Positions 43,061-52,411 of a DNA stretch of 64,000 bases are shown one piece after another. Location of the stretch: contig NZ_BJTV01000007.1 of assembly GCF_007176755.1 (NCBI RefSeq), positions 62,001 to 126,000 of the forward strand. The letters are read 5' to 3'. This DNA is from Streptomyces sp. 1-11. Lineage in GTDB: Bacteria > Actinomycetota > Actinomycetes > Streptomycetales > Streptomycetaceae. How positions within the stretch are numbered: position 1 is the stretch's first letter; each line of letters opens with the position of its first letter. The notes beneath the pieces are model-generated. The model saw only the letters and a list, made by a program, of their open reading frames with translations. It had not been told where the DNA came from and made no database searches. Position numbers and translations under genes: made by a program.

Positions 43061-43744
43061 TTACCGGTGTGCGGTCAGGGCGGTGACGAAGCGGGCGGTC
43101 AGGGCGGTGGGCGCCGTGATCGCGGTGCCGACCACCACACTATGGGCGCCTCGGGCGAGTGCCTCGACCGCCTCCTCGGGAGTGCCGATACGGCCCTCGG
43201 CGACCACGGGTACGGAGACCGCGGCCGAGAGGGACTCCACCAGGTCCAGGTCGGGACCGGCCTGCCGCGGTGTGCCCGGCACGTAGCCGGACAGGGTGGT
43301 GGAGACGAAGTCCGCTCCCTGCCCGGCGGCCGTGAGCCCCTCGGTGAGTGTGGAGACGTCGGCCATGACCAGCGCGCCCGCGTCGTGCACGGCGCCGACG
43401 AGGTCGGCGAAGGAGGACCCGTCGGGGCGGGGCCGGTCGGTGGCGTCGGCGGCCACCACGGCTGCCCCGGCCCGCACGATCGCCAGCGCGTGCCGGACGG
43501 TCGGTGTGATGTACACGCCCGTGTCGCCGTCCTTCCACAGGCCGATGACCGGCAGCGGGACCTCCCGCGCGATCGCGGCGACGACCTCGGGCTCGTTGGC
43601 GCGGACGGCAGCGGCGCCGCCGGCGTGGGCGGCCCGGGCGAGCCGGACGAGTGTGGTGGTCTCCCGCATGGGATCACCGGGAGGCGCCTGGCAGGAGACG
43701 ATCAGCCGGCCTTCGATGGCGCGGGCGGGCTCGGCAGTGGTCAT
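43061..43744 (-). CDS. nanE: N-acetylmannosamine-6-phosphate 2-epimerase
   Basis: The 227-residue TIM-barrel protein has NanE motifs: 'GRLIVSCQAPPGDPMRE', 'AAVRANEPEVVAAI', 'LPVIGLWKDGDTGVYITP' with the catalytic Lys, 'ADFVSTTLSGY' and 'VVAEGRIGTPEEAVEAL'. It converts ManNAc-6-phosphate to GlcNAc-6-phosphate. GGAGT precedes ATG 43744. Downstream of nanK by 42 bp. Confidence 0.94.
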   Translation of the reverse strand: MTTAEPARAIEGRLIVSCQAPPGDPMRETTTLVRLARAAHAGGAAAVRANEPEVVAAIAREVPLPVIGLWKDGDTGVYITPTVRHALAIVRAGAAVVAADATDRPRPDGSSFADLVGAVHDAGALVMADVSTLTEGLTAAGQGADFVSTTLSGYVPGTPRQAGPDLDLVESLSAAVSVPVVAEGRIGTPEEAVEALARGAHSVVVGTAITAPTALTARFVTALTAHR

Positions 43745-43786
43745 GGTGGGACTCCGGGGCGGTGGTAGGGACGGGGCGGCCGGCGA

Positions 43787-44728
43787 TCAGGAGCGGCCGC
43801 CCGGCCGGTGCAGGGGGAGTGCGGTGGTCAGGGCCGCGGCGCCGAGGGTGGCGGCGTCGTGGCCGAACAGCGGGGGCTCGGGGGTGAGGCCGCGCAGTGC
43901 CGGCATCAGCTCGGCGGTGAACGCGGCGGTCAGCGCGTCGGTGTACAGCGGGCCGATCCGGGGGACGCCGCCCCCGACGACGACCCGGTCCGGACCGAGC
44001 GCGTTGGCGAGGCCGCCGAGGACGCGTCCGGCGGCAGCCGCCCCGGTCGTGATGGCCCGGACCGCCGGCTCCTCGCCCCGGGCCGCGCGGGCCGCGACGG
44101 TCTCCAGCCGGGCCGCGGCGGCGCCGCCGAGCCGTGCGTAGAGGGCGGTGATGCCGGGGCCGGACGCGACGGCCTCCAGGTGGCCGACCGCCCCGCAGGT
44201 GCACGGCAGGTCCGCCGCCTCGGCACTCGTCAGGTGCCCGAGGTGCCCGGCGACGCCGTACGCGCCGTGCAGCATGCGCCCGTCGACGGCGATCGCGCCG
44301 CCCACGCCGGTGCCGACCGCCGCGAAGAGCAGCGAGCCCCGGCCTTCCGGCAGCGCGGCGAGTTCCGGGCCCGCGGTGGCGCGCACGTCGTTGTCGCAGG
44401 CCACGGGCAGACCCGTGCGGTCGGCGAGCCCGGTGCCCAACGGGGTGCCCGCCCAGTCGCGGATGGCGTCGGTGGCGCTGGTGATCCGGCCGCTGCGCAC
44501 GTCGACGACGCCGGCGGCGGCGACGCCGATCGCCGTGGCCCGCCGGTCCGGGTCCACCTCCGCGGCCGCCAGGGCCAGCGCGTCGAGGACGGCCGCGGCG
44601 CCTTCCCGGGCGGGCGTCGGCCGGGCGTGCCGGGCGGTCACGGTGCCGTCGGCGGCGAACAGGGCGGCGGCGATCTTCGTGCCGCCGAGGTCGAGGCCGA
44701 TCACCACGGCGCCGGGGGCCGCGCTCAT
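43787..44728 (-). CDS. nanK: ROK-family sugar kinase, probable N-acetylmannosamine kinase
   Basis: The 313-residue kinase has the ATP-binding 'VIGLDLGGTKIAAALF', the ROK 'AVGTGVGGAIAVDGRMLHG' and the zinc region 'GHLGHLT... CTCGAVGHLEAVASG'. The last Cys of the usual C-x-C-G-x-x-G-C motif is His here. By position it phosphorylates ManNAc to ManNAc-6-phosphate between the lyase and the epimerase. It overlaps nanA2 by ATGA. Confidence 0.9.
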   Translation of the reverse strand: MSAAPGAVVIGLDLGGTKIAAALFAADGTVTARHARPTPAREGAAAVLDALALAAAEVDPDRRATAIGVAAAGVVDVRSGRITSATDAIRDWAGTPLGTGLADRTGLPVACDNDVRATAGPELAALPEGRGSLLFAAVGTGVGGAIAVDGRMLHGAYGVAGHLGHLTSAEAADLPCTCGAVGHLEAVASGPGITALYARLGGAAAARLETVAARAARGEEPAVRAITTGAAAAGRVLGGLANALGPDRVVVGGGVPRIGPLYTDALTAAFTAELMPALRGLTPEPPLFGHDAATLGAAALTTALPLHRPGGRS

Positions 44729-45684
44729 CGGACGGGCGGCAGGCCGGCGTCGCGCAGGCTCCGGGCGACCTGGGCGACGGACTCCGCGGAGAGGGGGATC
44801 TGCGGGAAGGCCGTCACGCCGTTGCCGACGACGCCGAGCAGCCGCAGCGCCTCCTTGAAGGAGCCGAGCGCGGAGGAACTGCGGCTCATGTCCGCCTCCG
44901 GACCGGCGTCGACCATGGCGAACAGCTCGACGAGCCGCTCCTGTTCCGCGGCGGCCCGCGCCCAGTCACCGGCGCGCGCCGCGTCGTACAGCCGCACGTA
45001 GCCGGCCGGATCGACGTTGCCGAGACCGGGGACGACGCCGTCGGCACCGGCCAGCAGGGCCGCGTCCACGGTCAGTTCGGAGCCGGTGAGGATGCTGAAG
45101 CGGGGTGCGGCACCCCGGTCCCGGCCGTCCCGGCCGCCCAGCTCCACGATCAGCCTGCGCAGCCCGCCCTCGTCCCCGCTGCTGTCCTTGAGACCGGCCA
45201 GGGTCGACTCCTCGGCCAGTTCGCGCACCAGCGCGGCGGACAGCTTCGAGTGCACCGAAACAGGGAGGTCGTAGGCGAACAGGGGCAGGTCGACGGCCTC
45301 GCGCAGACCGCGGAAGTGCCTGGCGATCTCCTTGGGGTGGGTGCGGGTGTAGAAGGGCGCGGTGGCGACGAGCGCGTCGGCGCCGAGGGCCGCGGCCGTG
45401 CGGGCGTGCGCGGTCACCCGGGCGGTGGTGGTGTCGATGACACCGGCGAGCACCGGCACCCGTCCGTCGGCCGTGCGGACGACCGTCTCCAGCGCGGTGG
45501 CCCGCTGCTCGTCGGTGAGGTAGGCGACCTCGCTGGTCGATCCCAGCGCGAAGAGACCGTGCACCCCGCTGTCCACGAGGTGCCCGACGAGCCGGGCGAG
45601 CGAGCCGGTGTCGACCTCCCCGTCGGAGTCGAAGGGTGTGCAGACCGGCGGCACGACGCCGCGCAGCGGTGCGGTGAGGGACAC
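44725..45684 (-). CDS. nanA: DapA-family lyase, probable N-acetylneuraminate lyase (copy 2)
   Basis: The 319-residue protein is a paralogue of the lyase at 40451: 'LFALGSTSEVAYLT', 'LFAYDLPVSVHSK' and 'GLKDSSGDEGG' carry the carboxylate loop, Tyr and Schiff-base Lys. GSTSE replaces the canonical G-S/T-x-G-E of most members. GTG 45684 follows GGAG. It is the first gene of the nanA-nanK-nanE-nanT operon and lies 67 bp downstream of a strong dyad operator. Confidence 0.87.
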   Translation of the reverse strand: MSLTAPLRGVVPPVCTPFDSDGEVDTGSLARLVGHLVDSGVHGLFALGSTSEVAYLTDEQRATALETVVRTADGRVPVLAGVIDTTTARVTAHARTAAALGADALVATAPFYTRTHPKEIARHFRGLREAVDLPLFAYDLPVSVHSKLSAALVRELAEESTLAGLKDSSGDEGGLRRLIVELGGRDGRDRGAAPRFSILTGSELTVDAALLAGADGVVPGLGNVDPAGYVRLYDAARAGDWARAAAEQERLVELFAMVDAGPEADMSRSSSALGSFKEALRLLGVVGNGVTAFPQIPLSAESVAQVARSLRDAGLPPVR

Positions 45685-45750
45685 GGTGGGGCTCCAGCCA
45701 GCTCGCTACTACGGTCCGCCTCGCTGTCCGGAGGCGGCACGCGGGACATG

Positions 45751-45772
45751 AGACGTAAGATGTCTTACGTCT
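45751..45772. promoter_or_regulatory. Perfect GntR-type operator upstream of nanA2
   Basis: Arms AGACGTAAGA and TCTTACGTCT are perfect reverse complements around a central TG. The dyad contains GACGTAAGATGTC, which matches the core at 33841 and 34757 at 12 of 13 positions. Placed just upstream of the nan operon. Confidence 0.75.
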
Positions 45773-45933
45773 GGGCCTCACCATACGCAGAGATGCCGGG
45801 GACCGGTCAAGAGCGGACCGGCCGCCGGGATGGGCGCCGATGCGCGGGCGGGCCGTGGGGCTGCCGACGGACACCCCGGCACACGGCCCGCCGCGCCCGC
45901 TCCGCCGGCGACGTGCCGGGGTGCACGGCCCGG

Positions 45934-47202
45934 TTACGCGGACGGTGATGGCGGATGCGAGGCCGGGCCGAGCCATGCGAGGGCCGCGGCGGTCAGCGCG
46001 GTGACGCCGTTGGTGAGGGTGGGCTGCATGACGGGCGCGAAGAGCGGAGAGTGGTTCTGCGGGATGTCGCGGTTCCGGGTGCCCGCGGCGTCGGCCTTCG
46101 CGTAGACGTCCGGGTCGACGCCGCCCAGCAGCCAATAGCACACCGGGACGTCCGCGCTGGTGCCGAAGACGCCGACGTCCTCACTGCCGGAGGAGGCGCC
46201 GGGGTCGGACAGCCTGTCGTGGCCGATCACGTCACCGATGGCGGCCAGGGTGCGAGTACAGGCGTCCACGTCGTTGACCATGAGCGGAAAGGTGTGCATG
46301 GTGCCGATCTCAGGAGCCTGCGGTGCCCCGGCCGCCTCCGCCTCACCGCGCACGATCCGTTCCACCGCGCCCAGGACGGCCGCCCGCACCTGCGGGGTGT
46401 AGGTGCGGATGTTGAGCTGCAGTTCGGCCTCGTCCGGAATGACGTTGTCCTTGGTGCCGGCCTGAAGGGCGCCGACGGTCACCACGGCCCGGTCCCCGGA
46501 GGCGATCTCGCGGGAGACCACGGTCTGCAGCCGCATCACGGTGGAGGCCGCCATCACCACCGGGTCGACCGCCGCCTCCGGCATCGACGCGTGTGCCCCG
46601 CGCCCGAACATGCGCACCCTGAGTGCGTCGGTGGCGGCGAAGGCGAGACCGGGATGGCAGGCGACGGTACCGGCCGGGATCGCCATCACATGCTGACCGA
46701 GGACGACGTCGGGTGTGCCGAACCGGGCGTACAAGTCGTCGTCGACCATCGCCTGGGCACCCTGGCCGAGTTCCTCGGCGGGCTGGAACACCGCCAGCAC
46801 GGTCCCCGACCACTGATCGCGTGCCCCGGCGAGGAGCGCCATGGTGCCCAAGAGGCAAGCGGCGTGCACGTCATGCCCGCAGGCGTGCATGACGCCCGGG
46901 TTCGTCGAGGCGTAGGGCAGCCCGGTCCGCTCGGTCACGGGCAGCGCGTCGAAATCGGCGCGCAGCAGCACGGCCGGGCCCTGGCCGTTCACCAGCCTGG
47001 CCACCACACCGGTGCGCCCCACACCCTCGGTGACCTCGTAGCCCAGTTCCCGAGCGCGGCGCGCGGCTTCTGCGGCCGTGCGGTGTTCGGCGAAGGAAAG
47101 CTCGGGGTGGGCGTGCAGGTCCTTGTACAGCGCCTCGACCTTCTGGATCAGTGCGGCGTCCAGGCCCGCCAGGACCCGGTGAGCCGTGCCAGGTGCAGTC
47201 AT
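45934..47202 (-). CDS. M20-family amidohydrolase (hippurate/N-acyl amino acid hydrolase-like)
   Basis: The 422-residue protein has the M20D pattern: 'LHAHPELSFAEHRTA', 'VLLRADFDALPV', 'HACGHDVHAACLLG' with the metal-binding Cys/His, 'QPAEELGQGAQAM' with catalytic Glu, and 'NHSPLFAPV' near the end. Such enzymes hydrolyse N-acetyl or N-acyl amino acids and also some acetylated amino sugars' analogues. It lies between the nan operon and the RpiR/cyanophycinase group and could serve either. No signal peptide; cytoplasmic. ATG 47202 begins the homologous region. Confidence 0.88.
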   Translation of the reverse strand: MTAPGTAHRVLAGLDAALIQKVEALYKDLHAHPELSFAEHRTAAEAARRARELGYEVTEGVGRTGVVARLVNGQGPAVLLRADFDALPVTERTGLPYASTNPGVMHACGHDVHAACLLGTMALLAGARDQWSGTVLAVFQPAEELGQGAQAMVDDDLYARFGTPDVVLGQHVMAIPAGTVACHPGLAFAATDALRVRMFGRGAHASMPEAAVDPVVMAASTVMRLQTVVSREIASGDRAVVTVGALQAGTKDNVIPDEAELQLNIRTYTPQVRAAVLGAVERIVRGEAEAAGAPQAPEIGTMHTFPLMVNDVDACTRTLAAIGDVIGHDRLSDPGASSGSEDVGVFGTSADVPVCYWLLGGVDPDVYAKADAAGTRNRDIPQNHSPLFAPVMQPTLTNGVTALTAAALAWLGPASHPPSPSA

Positions 47203-47352
47203 GGTGAGATCCCGTCCCCTTCCTGCCTTGCTCGGCGGGGTGTCCTGACCCAGGTCGTCCTGACCAGGGCGGAGAGTTACCCGAGGGCAGACCGCGCGAA
47301 GGCTGTGCGGCCGAGCCGGTGCGAGGGTCCCCGTAGCGGTCGACGCCCCTCG

Positions 47353-47844
47353 ATGGCGGTGTCCGACGAGCCCCGGCGCCGGCAGCCCAGCACCTCTCCG
47401 TCCTTCCATCATCGAACCGGCGGCACCTGTCTGCGCTACGAGCACGAGCTCGGCGGCCCCATACCCGCCGCGCGGCAGCCGGCCTCCGGAGCTGCGCCGC
47501 GCGCCGTCTCAGCCACCCGGACGCTCCGGCACCCCAAGCGCGCGCAGCTCGATCCCGAACCGCAGGACGCGGTGGAGGACCTCCGCCGCGGCTGGGACAC
47601 GATTGTGGAGTTCGGGCTCTCCCGCCGCGAGCTGTTCGCGGTGATGGACAGGGCCACCATGGTCGCCGCCGTCACCGGCGCCGAACCGACGGTCCCCGCC
47701 GCGGAGACCGGCCCCGCCGCGGCGGCCCGCGCGCTGCGTGCCGCGCTCCTCGACGACGCCGGTGTCCTGAGTGACGCCGAGCAGTCCCCGCTGCGCGAGT
47801 GGCTCACCCGCCTCGCGGCGGACAGCAGCGCTCCGCGTCCCTGA
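47353..47844 (+). pseudogene. Remnant of a TetR-family ligand-binding domain (C-terminal half)
   Basis: An open frame of 164 codons has no HTH. Its last 95 residues ('DAVEDLRRGWDTIVEFGLSR', 'RELFAVMDRATMVAAV', then an Ala-rich helix) resemble the C-terminal domain of TetR/AcrR regulators of the 'DLR-GWD-HV-F-L-NP-L--LM' type. The N-terminal part looks random. I read it as the 3' remnant of a regulator gene. It could also be a short novel protein. Confidence 0.4.
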
Positions 47845-47880
47845 CAGCGAGTCAGGGACCGTGCGCGGCAGACCTCGCGG

Positions 47881-48759
47881 TCAGACCAGGCCGATCCGCT
47901 GGGCGATGTCCTCACCGTTGCGCAGGTGTTGGTGCGCCGTCTCGCCGAGCGACACGATGACGGCCGCGACGACGGTTTCGATCACCGCCATCGTCGGAAC
48001 CAGGCTGTCGTACGGTGAGGGGGACGTCACCTGGCTGGGCAGGACGACCTCTGCGTGGGCGGTCACCGGGGAGAGCCAGGTGTCGGTGAACAGGACCACC
48101 TTGCCGCCCCGGTCCCGCAGGAGCTGGGCCATGGCGACCTTGTCGTCCTCGTAGCGCCGGTAGTCGAACACCACCAGGACATCGCGCCGTGTCAGCGCGG
48201 CCAGGGCGGCGGTGCGCTCGACGTCACGGTCCGGCAGGAAGGCCACGTCGTCGCGCAGTTGCATGAGGTGAAGACCGAGGTACTGCGCCAGCAGGTGGGT
48301 GAACCGGCCGCCGGCCAGGATGATCCGCCGCTTGGGGTCGGCGAGGAGTTGGGTCGCCCGGTCCAGGTCGTGCGGCGGGAGTTCGGCCAGGGACCGGGTG
48401 AGCGCCGCCGCGAACAGCCGGCTGCCGCTCGTCAGCAGCGGTTCGTTGCCTTCCACGTCGCCGGAGTCGTCGGACCGGGTGAGGGGGGCCGACTCGTACA
48501 GCGAAAGCGGTGAGGCGCTGCGGGCCTCGAGTTCGTCGCGCAGCGCCGCCTGGAAGTCGGGGTAGCCGCGGAAACCGAGGCGTCCCACGAATCTGAGCAC
48601 GGTCGGTGCGCTGACCGCGGCACGTTCCGCGATGGTCGCGATGGTCTCGAATCCGGCCGCCGGGTATCCCGCCAGCATGACCCGGCCGACCTTGCGTTCG
48701 GCGGGGCTGAGTTCACCCAGCTTGAGCCGGATCTCGTCGGCCAGTGTCGCAGAAGCCAT
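47881..48759 (-). CDS. RpiR/MurR-family regulator with SIS domain
   Basis: The 292-residue protein has an RpiR HTH (HTH_6) at about 1-80 ('LKLGELSPAERKVGRVMLAG', 'ERAAVSAPTVLRFVGRLGFR') and a SIS sugar-phosphate-binding domain at about 130-270 ('RRIILAGGRFTHLLAQYLGL', 'DVLVVFDYRRYEDD'). AAGGAAC precedes ATG 48759. RpiR proteins sense phosphosugars, but several actinobacterial ones control peptide or amino-acid uptake. It is collinear with the cyanophycinase, M20 and ABC genes upstream. Confidence 0.9.
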   Translation of the reverse strand: MASATLADEIRLKLGELSPAERKVGRVMLAGYPAAGFETIATIAERAAVSAPTVLRFVGRLGFRGYPDFQAALRDELEARSASPLSLYESAPLTRSDDSGDVEGNEPLLTSGSRLFAAALTRSLAELPPHDLDRATQLLADPKRRIILAGGRFTHLLAQYLGLHLMQLRDDVAFLPDRDVERTAALAALTRRDVLVVFDYRRYEDDKVAMAQLLRDRGGKVVLFTDTWLSPVTAHAEVVLPSQVTSPSPYDSLVPTMAVIETVVAAVIVSLGETAHQHLRNGEDIAQRIGLV

Positions 48760-48936
48760 CGTGAAGTTCCTTTTCCGAGCCGCGAGGGCCTTGTCCGTGA
48801 AGCCTACCGGGCAGGTCGGGGGCCGAGGAGCGCCCGTGGTGGACCGCGGTCCCGAGCGATCCGCCGGCGTCCGTCCGCTCACCGAGGGCTCCGTCAACAC
48901 TCGGGAGCCCTCGGCCGACCTGCCCGGCCGGCGTGG

Positions 48937-50229
48937 TCACTTGGGGGAGATGGACACGGTCATCCCGATCAAGGTGTTGGCCGTCGTGCCGTCGGTCGTG
49001 AGCGGGGTGAAGTGCCGGTCCTTGTCGAAGGTCACGGTGAACCGCGGGCCGGACTCGAAAGTGGTGGCGGTGGCCTCGCGCTGACCCGCGGTCTGTGCGA
49101 GGGCGCGCGCGGTGCCCAGGAAGCTGTAGGGGACACCGTCGTCGTCGGCGGGTGAGTAGAACACGTCGTCGTTGGCGGGCACGGCGTCGCGGTCGTGCGG
49201 GCGGAGCCGCTTCTTGTCGGACGCGGCCCGTACCCGCCAGTGGCGTGGTTCGTAGCGGTCGCCGTCGGTGAGGTAGTCGTAGGTCGCCCCGGTCAGCGAC
49301 CAGCCGTCACCGCGTTGCACGGCGCGCGCGTGCCGCAGATCGAACACCGCGAGTCCCTGGGGGCCGACCACGCGCATGCTCTCGTCGGCCGAGCCCGGAT
49401 GCTCGACGACGAGCGCGGTGTTCTCCTCCAGGGCGTAGACCCGCTGGTGGCCCGTGTCGGCGGCCAGACGCAGCGAGCGGCCCTCGCGTCCGGAAGTGCC
49501 GGTGTGGGTGTCCAGCAGTCCCGAGCGCAGGAAGCCGAAGCCGCCCTCGGGCAGATAGGCGAGCTTCGACGCGTCCTCGAAGTAGCCGGGGGTGCTGCCG
49601 TCCCGCAGAGCCTCGTAGGAGTCGCCGCCGGTGATCATGTCCGCTCCGGCCGCGATCTGGGCGCCGGCGCTCGATCCGGCCACGACCGCGCCCTCGGCGA
49701 GTTTGGCGCGGACGGCGGCCAGCACCTTGGAGTCGGTGTGCGCGGAGCCGTGCAGCAGGCTGGTCACGTACCGGTACTGGTCCCCGCCGCCGAAGAAGAA
49801 CCCGGTCATGCTGTTGACCTGGGCGACGACACGGTCGGAGTCGGCCGCGGAGACGTGGTCGATGTCGACGGGGATCCACTGCGCGTCGGCCGCGCCGTGC
49901 CGGGTGAACAGGTCCGCGTAGTAGGCGCCGTTGCACGCGGAGTTGGAGCAGGTGGCCGGGTCGCCGGCGTTGGGGTCCTGGCTCTCCGGCACCGAGGCGG
50001 CGGTCAGCACACCGATCCGTGCGTGCCCCTTGCCTCCGGCCCGGTCGATGATCTCGCCGTACACCTGGTCGTTGTCGTCCTTCAGTCCGCCGCCGACCAG
50101 GACGAGGGACCCGGCGGAGCGGTGCCCGGCGGCCGGATGGGCCACGGCCGCCGGCCCGGCTGCCAGAGCCACGAGGAGCGCGGTGCCCGCGGTCAGTGCG
50201 GTGCGGCCGGCTCTGTGCGGGGTTTTCAT
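48937..50229 (-). CDS. Secreted cyanophycinase-like S51 peptidase
   Basis: The 430-residue precursor starts at ATG 50229 after GGAGG with a signal peptide (RTALTAGTALLVALAAGPAA). The S51 fold shows 'GSLVLVGGGLKDDN', 'FFFGGGDQYRYV' and the nucleophile Ser in 'GAVVAGSSAGAQIAAG'. Cyanophycinases cut the poly-Asp backbone with Arg side chains into beta-Asp-Arg dipeptides; extracellular versions are known from non-producing bacteria. It lies downstream of the M20/ABC operon on the same strand. Confidence 0.87.
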   Translation of the reverse strand: MKTPHRAGRTALTAGTALLVALAAGPAAVAHPAAGHRSAGSLVLVGGGLKDDNDQVYGEIIDRAGGKGHARIGVLTAASVPESQDPNAGDPATCSNSACNGAYYADLFTRHGAADAQWIPVDIDHVSAADSDRVVAQVNSMTGFFFGGGDQYRYVTSLLHGSAHTDSKVLAAVRAKLAEGAVVAGSSAGAQIAAGADMITGGDSYEALRDGSTPGYFEDASKLAYLPEGGFGFLRSGLLDTHTGTSGREGRSLRLAADTGHQRVYALEENTALVVEHPGSADESMRVVGPQGLAVFDLRHARAVQRGDGWSLTGATYDYLTDGDRYEPRHWRVRAASDKKRLRPHDRDAVPANDDVFYSPADDDGVPYSFLGTARALAQTAGQREATATTFESGPRFTVTFDKDRHFTPLTTDGTTANTLIGMTVSISPK

Positions 50230-50429
50230 GAGATGCCTCCAGGGTGTGTGAGGACGGGGGAGAAGTGCCGTACGCAGGCCTCGCCGGGCCCGCCCCCCCC
50301 CGAGCCACCGAGCCCGAGCCCCCGAGCCCGAGCCCGATCGCGGCGCGGCTGCCCGGCTGCGGCGCCGGCGAACGGGAGACTGTGCGCGGCGAGAAGGACG
50401 GCGGGATGTCACCGGCGGGATGCGCCGAG

Positions 50430-51650
50430 TCAGCCGGCCGGGGAGTGCGCGCGGCCGAGTTCGGCGATGAGCGAGGCGAGCAGGGCGACCCGGGTGACGA
50501 CCGTGGTGGTGTCCAGCCACTCCTGCGGGCTGTGATCGCCGCCGCCGACCGGTCCGAGTCCGTCGAGGACGGGCACTCCCGCACCGGCGATGAGGTTTGC
50601 GTCGCCGACTCCGCCGGTCGTGGCCGCCCCGATGGACAACCCCAGCTCCTCGCCGATGGACCGGGCGGCCCGCAGGATCTCCCGGGAGGCGTCGGTGTCC
50701 TCCATCGGCGGACAGAGGTCGAGCTGTTCCACCGTCACGGTGGTCCCTGCCACGGCCGGGCGCGCGGCGATTTCCCCGATCGCCTGCCGGGCCTGCCGGA
50801 TGCCCCGCGTCGTCGCCGAGCGGACCTCGACGTGCAGTTCGGCCTCCGGGCAGACGATGTTGATGCGGGTACCGGCGTGCACCATGCCCACGTTGACGGT
50901 CACGTCGTCCCAGCGGCCGTTGAGTCCTTGCAGCGCGACGGTGAGGTGGGCCGCTTCCAGCGCGGCGTTCGCACCGCGTTCGGGTTCGATGCCGGCGTGG
51001 GCGGCACGCCCGGTGACGGTGAGCCGGAAATCGGCCACGCCCTTACGGGCGATCACGACGTCGCCGTTCTCCCGTGCGCATTCGAGCGCCAGGGCGTAGT
51101 GCATGCCGCGCGCCGTCTCCTCGGTGAGGGGACGGCTGGCCGGAGAGCCGATCTCCTCGTCGGGCACGGCGAGGAACACGAGCTCGGCGTACTCGTGGAA
51201 GCCCGCGTCCTCGAGGACGCGCAGCGCCGTGAGACCGGCGACCAGCCCGCCCTTGTCGTCGCTGACGCCCGGTCCGCGGGCGTGCGAGCCGACCACGGCG
51301 AACGGGCGCGCCGCGGCCGTCCCGTCCTCGAACACCGTGTCCATGTGGGCGACGAGGAGGATACGGCGGCCGCCGTCGGCGACGGAGAGCGATCCCTTCT
51401 TGCGCGCCACGACCAGGTCACCGGTAGGGCGGGTGCCGACGGGCGGCGGACTGACGCGCCGGGTGTCGAAGCCCGTGGCGCGCAGCCGCTGCCCGACGAT
51501 GTCAGCCACGCGGTTGATGCCCGCGGGGCTGTACGAGCCGGAGTCGATCGCGACGAGTTCGGCCAGTTCCTCCAGGAACCGGGTCTCCTGGGCGCGGGCG
51601 AGCGTCAGCAGTGCGGCCGTGCGGGGCTGCTGACGGACCGAGGCGCTCAC
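50430..51650 (-). CDS. M20-family metallopeptidase (carboxypeptidase G2-like)
   Basis: The 406-residue protein has '[14 protein letters not shown]' (metal His and Asp), '[13 protein letters not shown]' (bridging Asp), '[14 protein letters not shown]' (catalytic Glu) and '[20 protein letters not shown]' (dimer-domain His), the glutamate-carboxypeptidase/CPG2 pattern. No signal peptide. GTG 51650 overlaps the ATPase stop. As the last gene of the importer operon it probably hydrolyses the imported dipeptide or N-acylated acidic amino acid. Confidence 0.9.
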   Translation of the reverse strand: MSASVRQQPRTAALLTLARAQETRFLEELAELVAIDSGSYSPAGINRVADIVGQRLRATGFDTRRVSPPPVGTRPTGDLVVARKKGSLSVADGGRRILLVAHMDTVFEDGTAAARPFAVVGSHARGPGVSDDKGGLVAGLTALRVLEDAGFHEYAELVFLAVPDEEIGSPASRPLTEETARGMHYALALECARENGDVVIARKGVADFRLTVTGRAAHAGIEPERGANAALEAAHLTVALQGLNGRWDDVTVNVGMVHAGTRINIVCPEAELHVEVRSATTRGIRQARQAIGEIAARPAVAGTTVTVEQLDLCPPMEDTDASREILRAARSIGEELGLSIGAATTGGVGDANLIAGAGVPVLDGLGPVGGGDHSPQEWLDTTTVVTRVALLASLIAELGRAHSPAG

Positions 51651-52411
51651 AGGACCTTCGAGAGGAATCCGCGGGTGCGTTCCTGCTCGGGATCGACGAG
51701 TACCTGCTGCGGGTGTCCGGCCTCGACGACGACGCCCTCGTCCATGAAGACGGCGGTGTCGCCCACCTCGCGGGCGAAGCCGATCTCATGGGTGACGACG
51801 ACCATGGTCATGCCGTCGGCCGCGAGTTGCCGCATGACGTCGAGGACGTCGCCGACGAGTTCCGGGTCGAGTGCCGAGGTCGGCTCGTCGAACAGCATGA
51901 GCTTCGGTTTCATGGCCAGGGCGCGGGCGATGGCGATCCGCTGCTGTTGTCCTCCGGAGAGCTGCGCGGGGTAGTGCCCGGCGCGGTCGGCGAGGCCGAC
52001 CTGCTCCAGCAGGCGCATACCGTCCTCCCGGGCCTCGGCGCGGCCGGCGCCCGCGACGCGCACGGGCGCCTCGGTCACGTTCTCCAGCGCGGTCAGATGA
52101 GGGAAGAGGTTGAACCGCTGGAAGACCATGCCGATGTCGCGTCGGCGTGAGGCGACCTCCTTCTCCCGCAGTTCGTGCAGCCGGTCGCCCTGCCGGCGGT
52201 AGCCCACGAGCTGGCCGTCGACGGAGAGCCGGCCGCCGTCGACCGTCTCGAGGTGGTTGATGCACCGCAGGAACGTCGACTTGCCCGAGCCCGAGGGGCC
52301 CAGCAGGCAGCACACTTCTCCCGCGCCGACGGTCAGATCGATTCCCTTGAGGACCTCGAGCTTCCCGAAGTGCTTGCGCACGCCCTGTGCGTGCACCATG
52401 GGGGCGCTCAT
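51647..52411 (-). CDS. Polar amino-acid ABC transporter ATPase (GlnQ/HisP-like)
   Basis: The 254-residue ATPase has Walker [10 protein letters not shown], signature LSGGQQQR, Walker B '[14 protein letters not shown]' and '[13 protein letters not shown]', the last being characteristic of the polar amino-acid subfamily. An insert (residues 70-85, '[16 protein letters not shown]') is typical of some actinobacterial members. It overlaps both neighbours by 4 bp. Confidence 0.93.
   Translation of the reverse strand: MSAPMVHAQGVRKHFGKLEVLKGIDLTVGAGEVCCLLGPSGSGKSTFLRCINHLETVDGGRLSVDGQLVGYRRQGDRLHELREKEVASRRRDIGMVFQRFNLFPHLTALENVTEAPVRVAGAGRAEAREDGMRLLEQVGLADRAGHYPAQLSGGQQQRIAIARALAMKPKLMLFDEPTSALDPELVGDVLDVMRQLAADGMTMVVVTHEIGFAREVGDTAVFMDEGVVVEAGHPQQVLVDPEQERTRGFLSKVL

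Noticed and set aside
43061..43768. A rightward frame over nanE and similar rightward frames over nanK and nanT
   Set aside because: They are antisense of strongly recognised genes and have no independent support.
40451..45684. Calling the two DapA-family genes lysine-pathway dihydrodipicolinate synthases
   Set aside because: Their operon context with nanT, nanE and a ROK kinase and the shared operators fit sialate lyases better, though sequence alone cannot exclude another aldolase.
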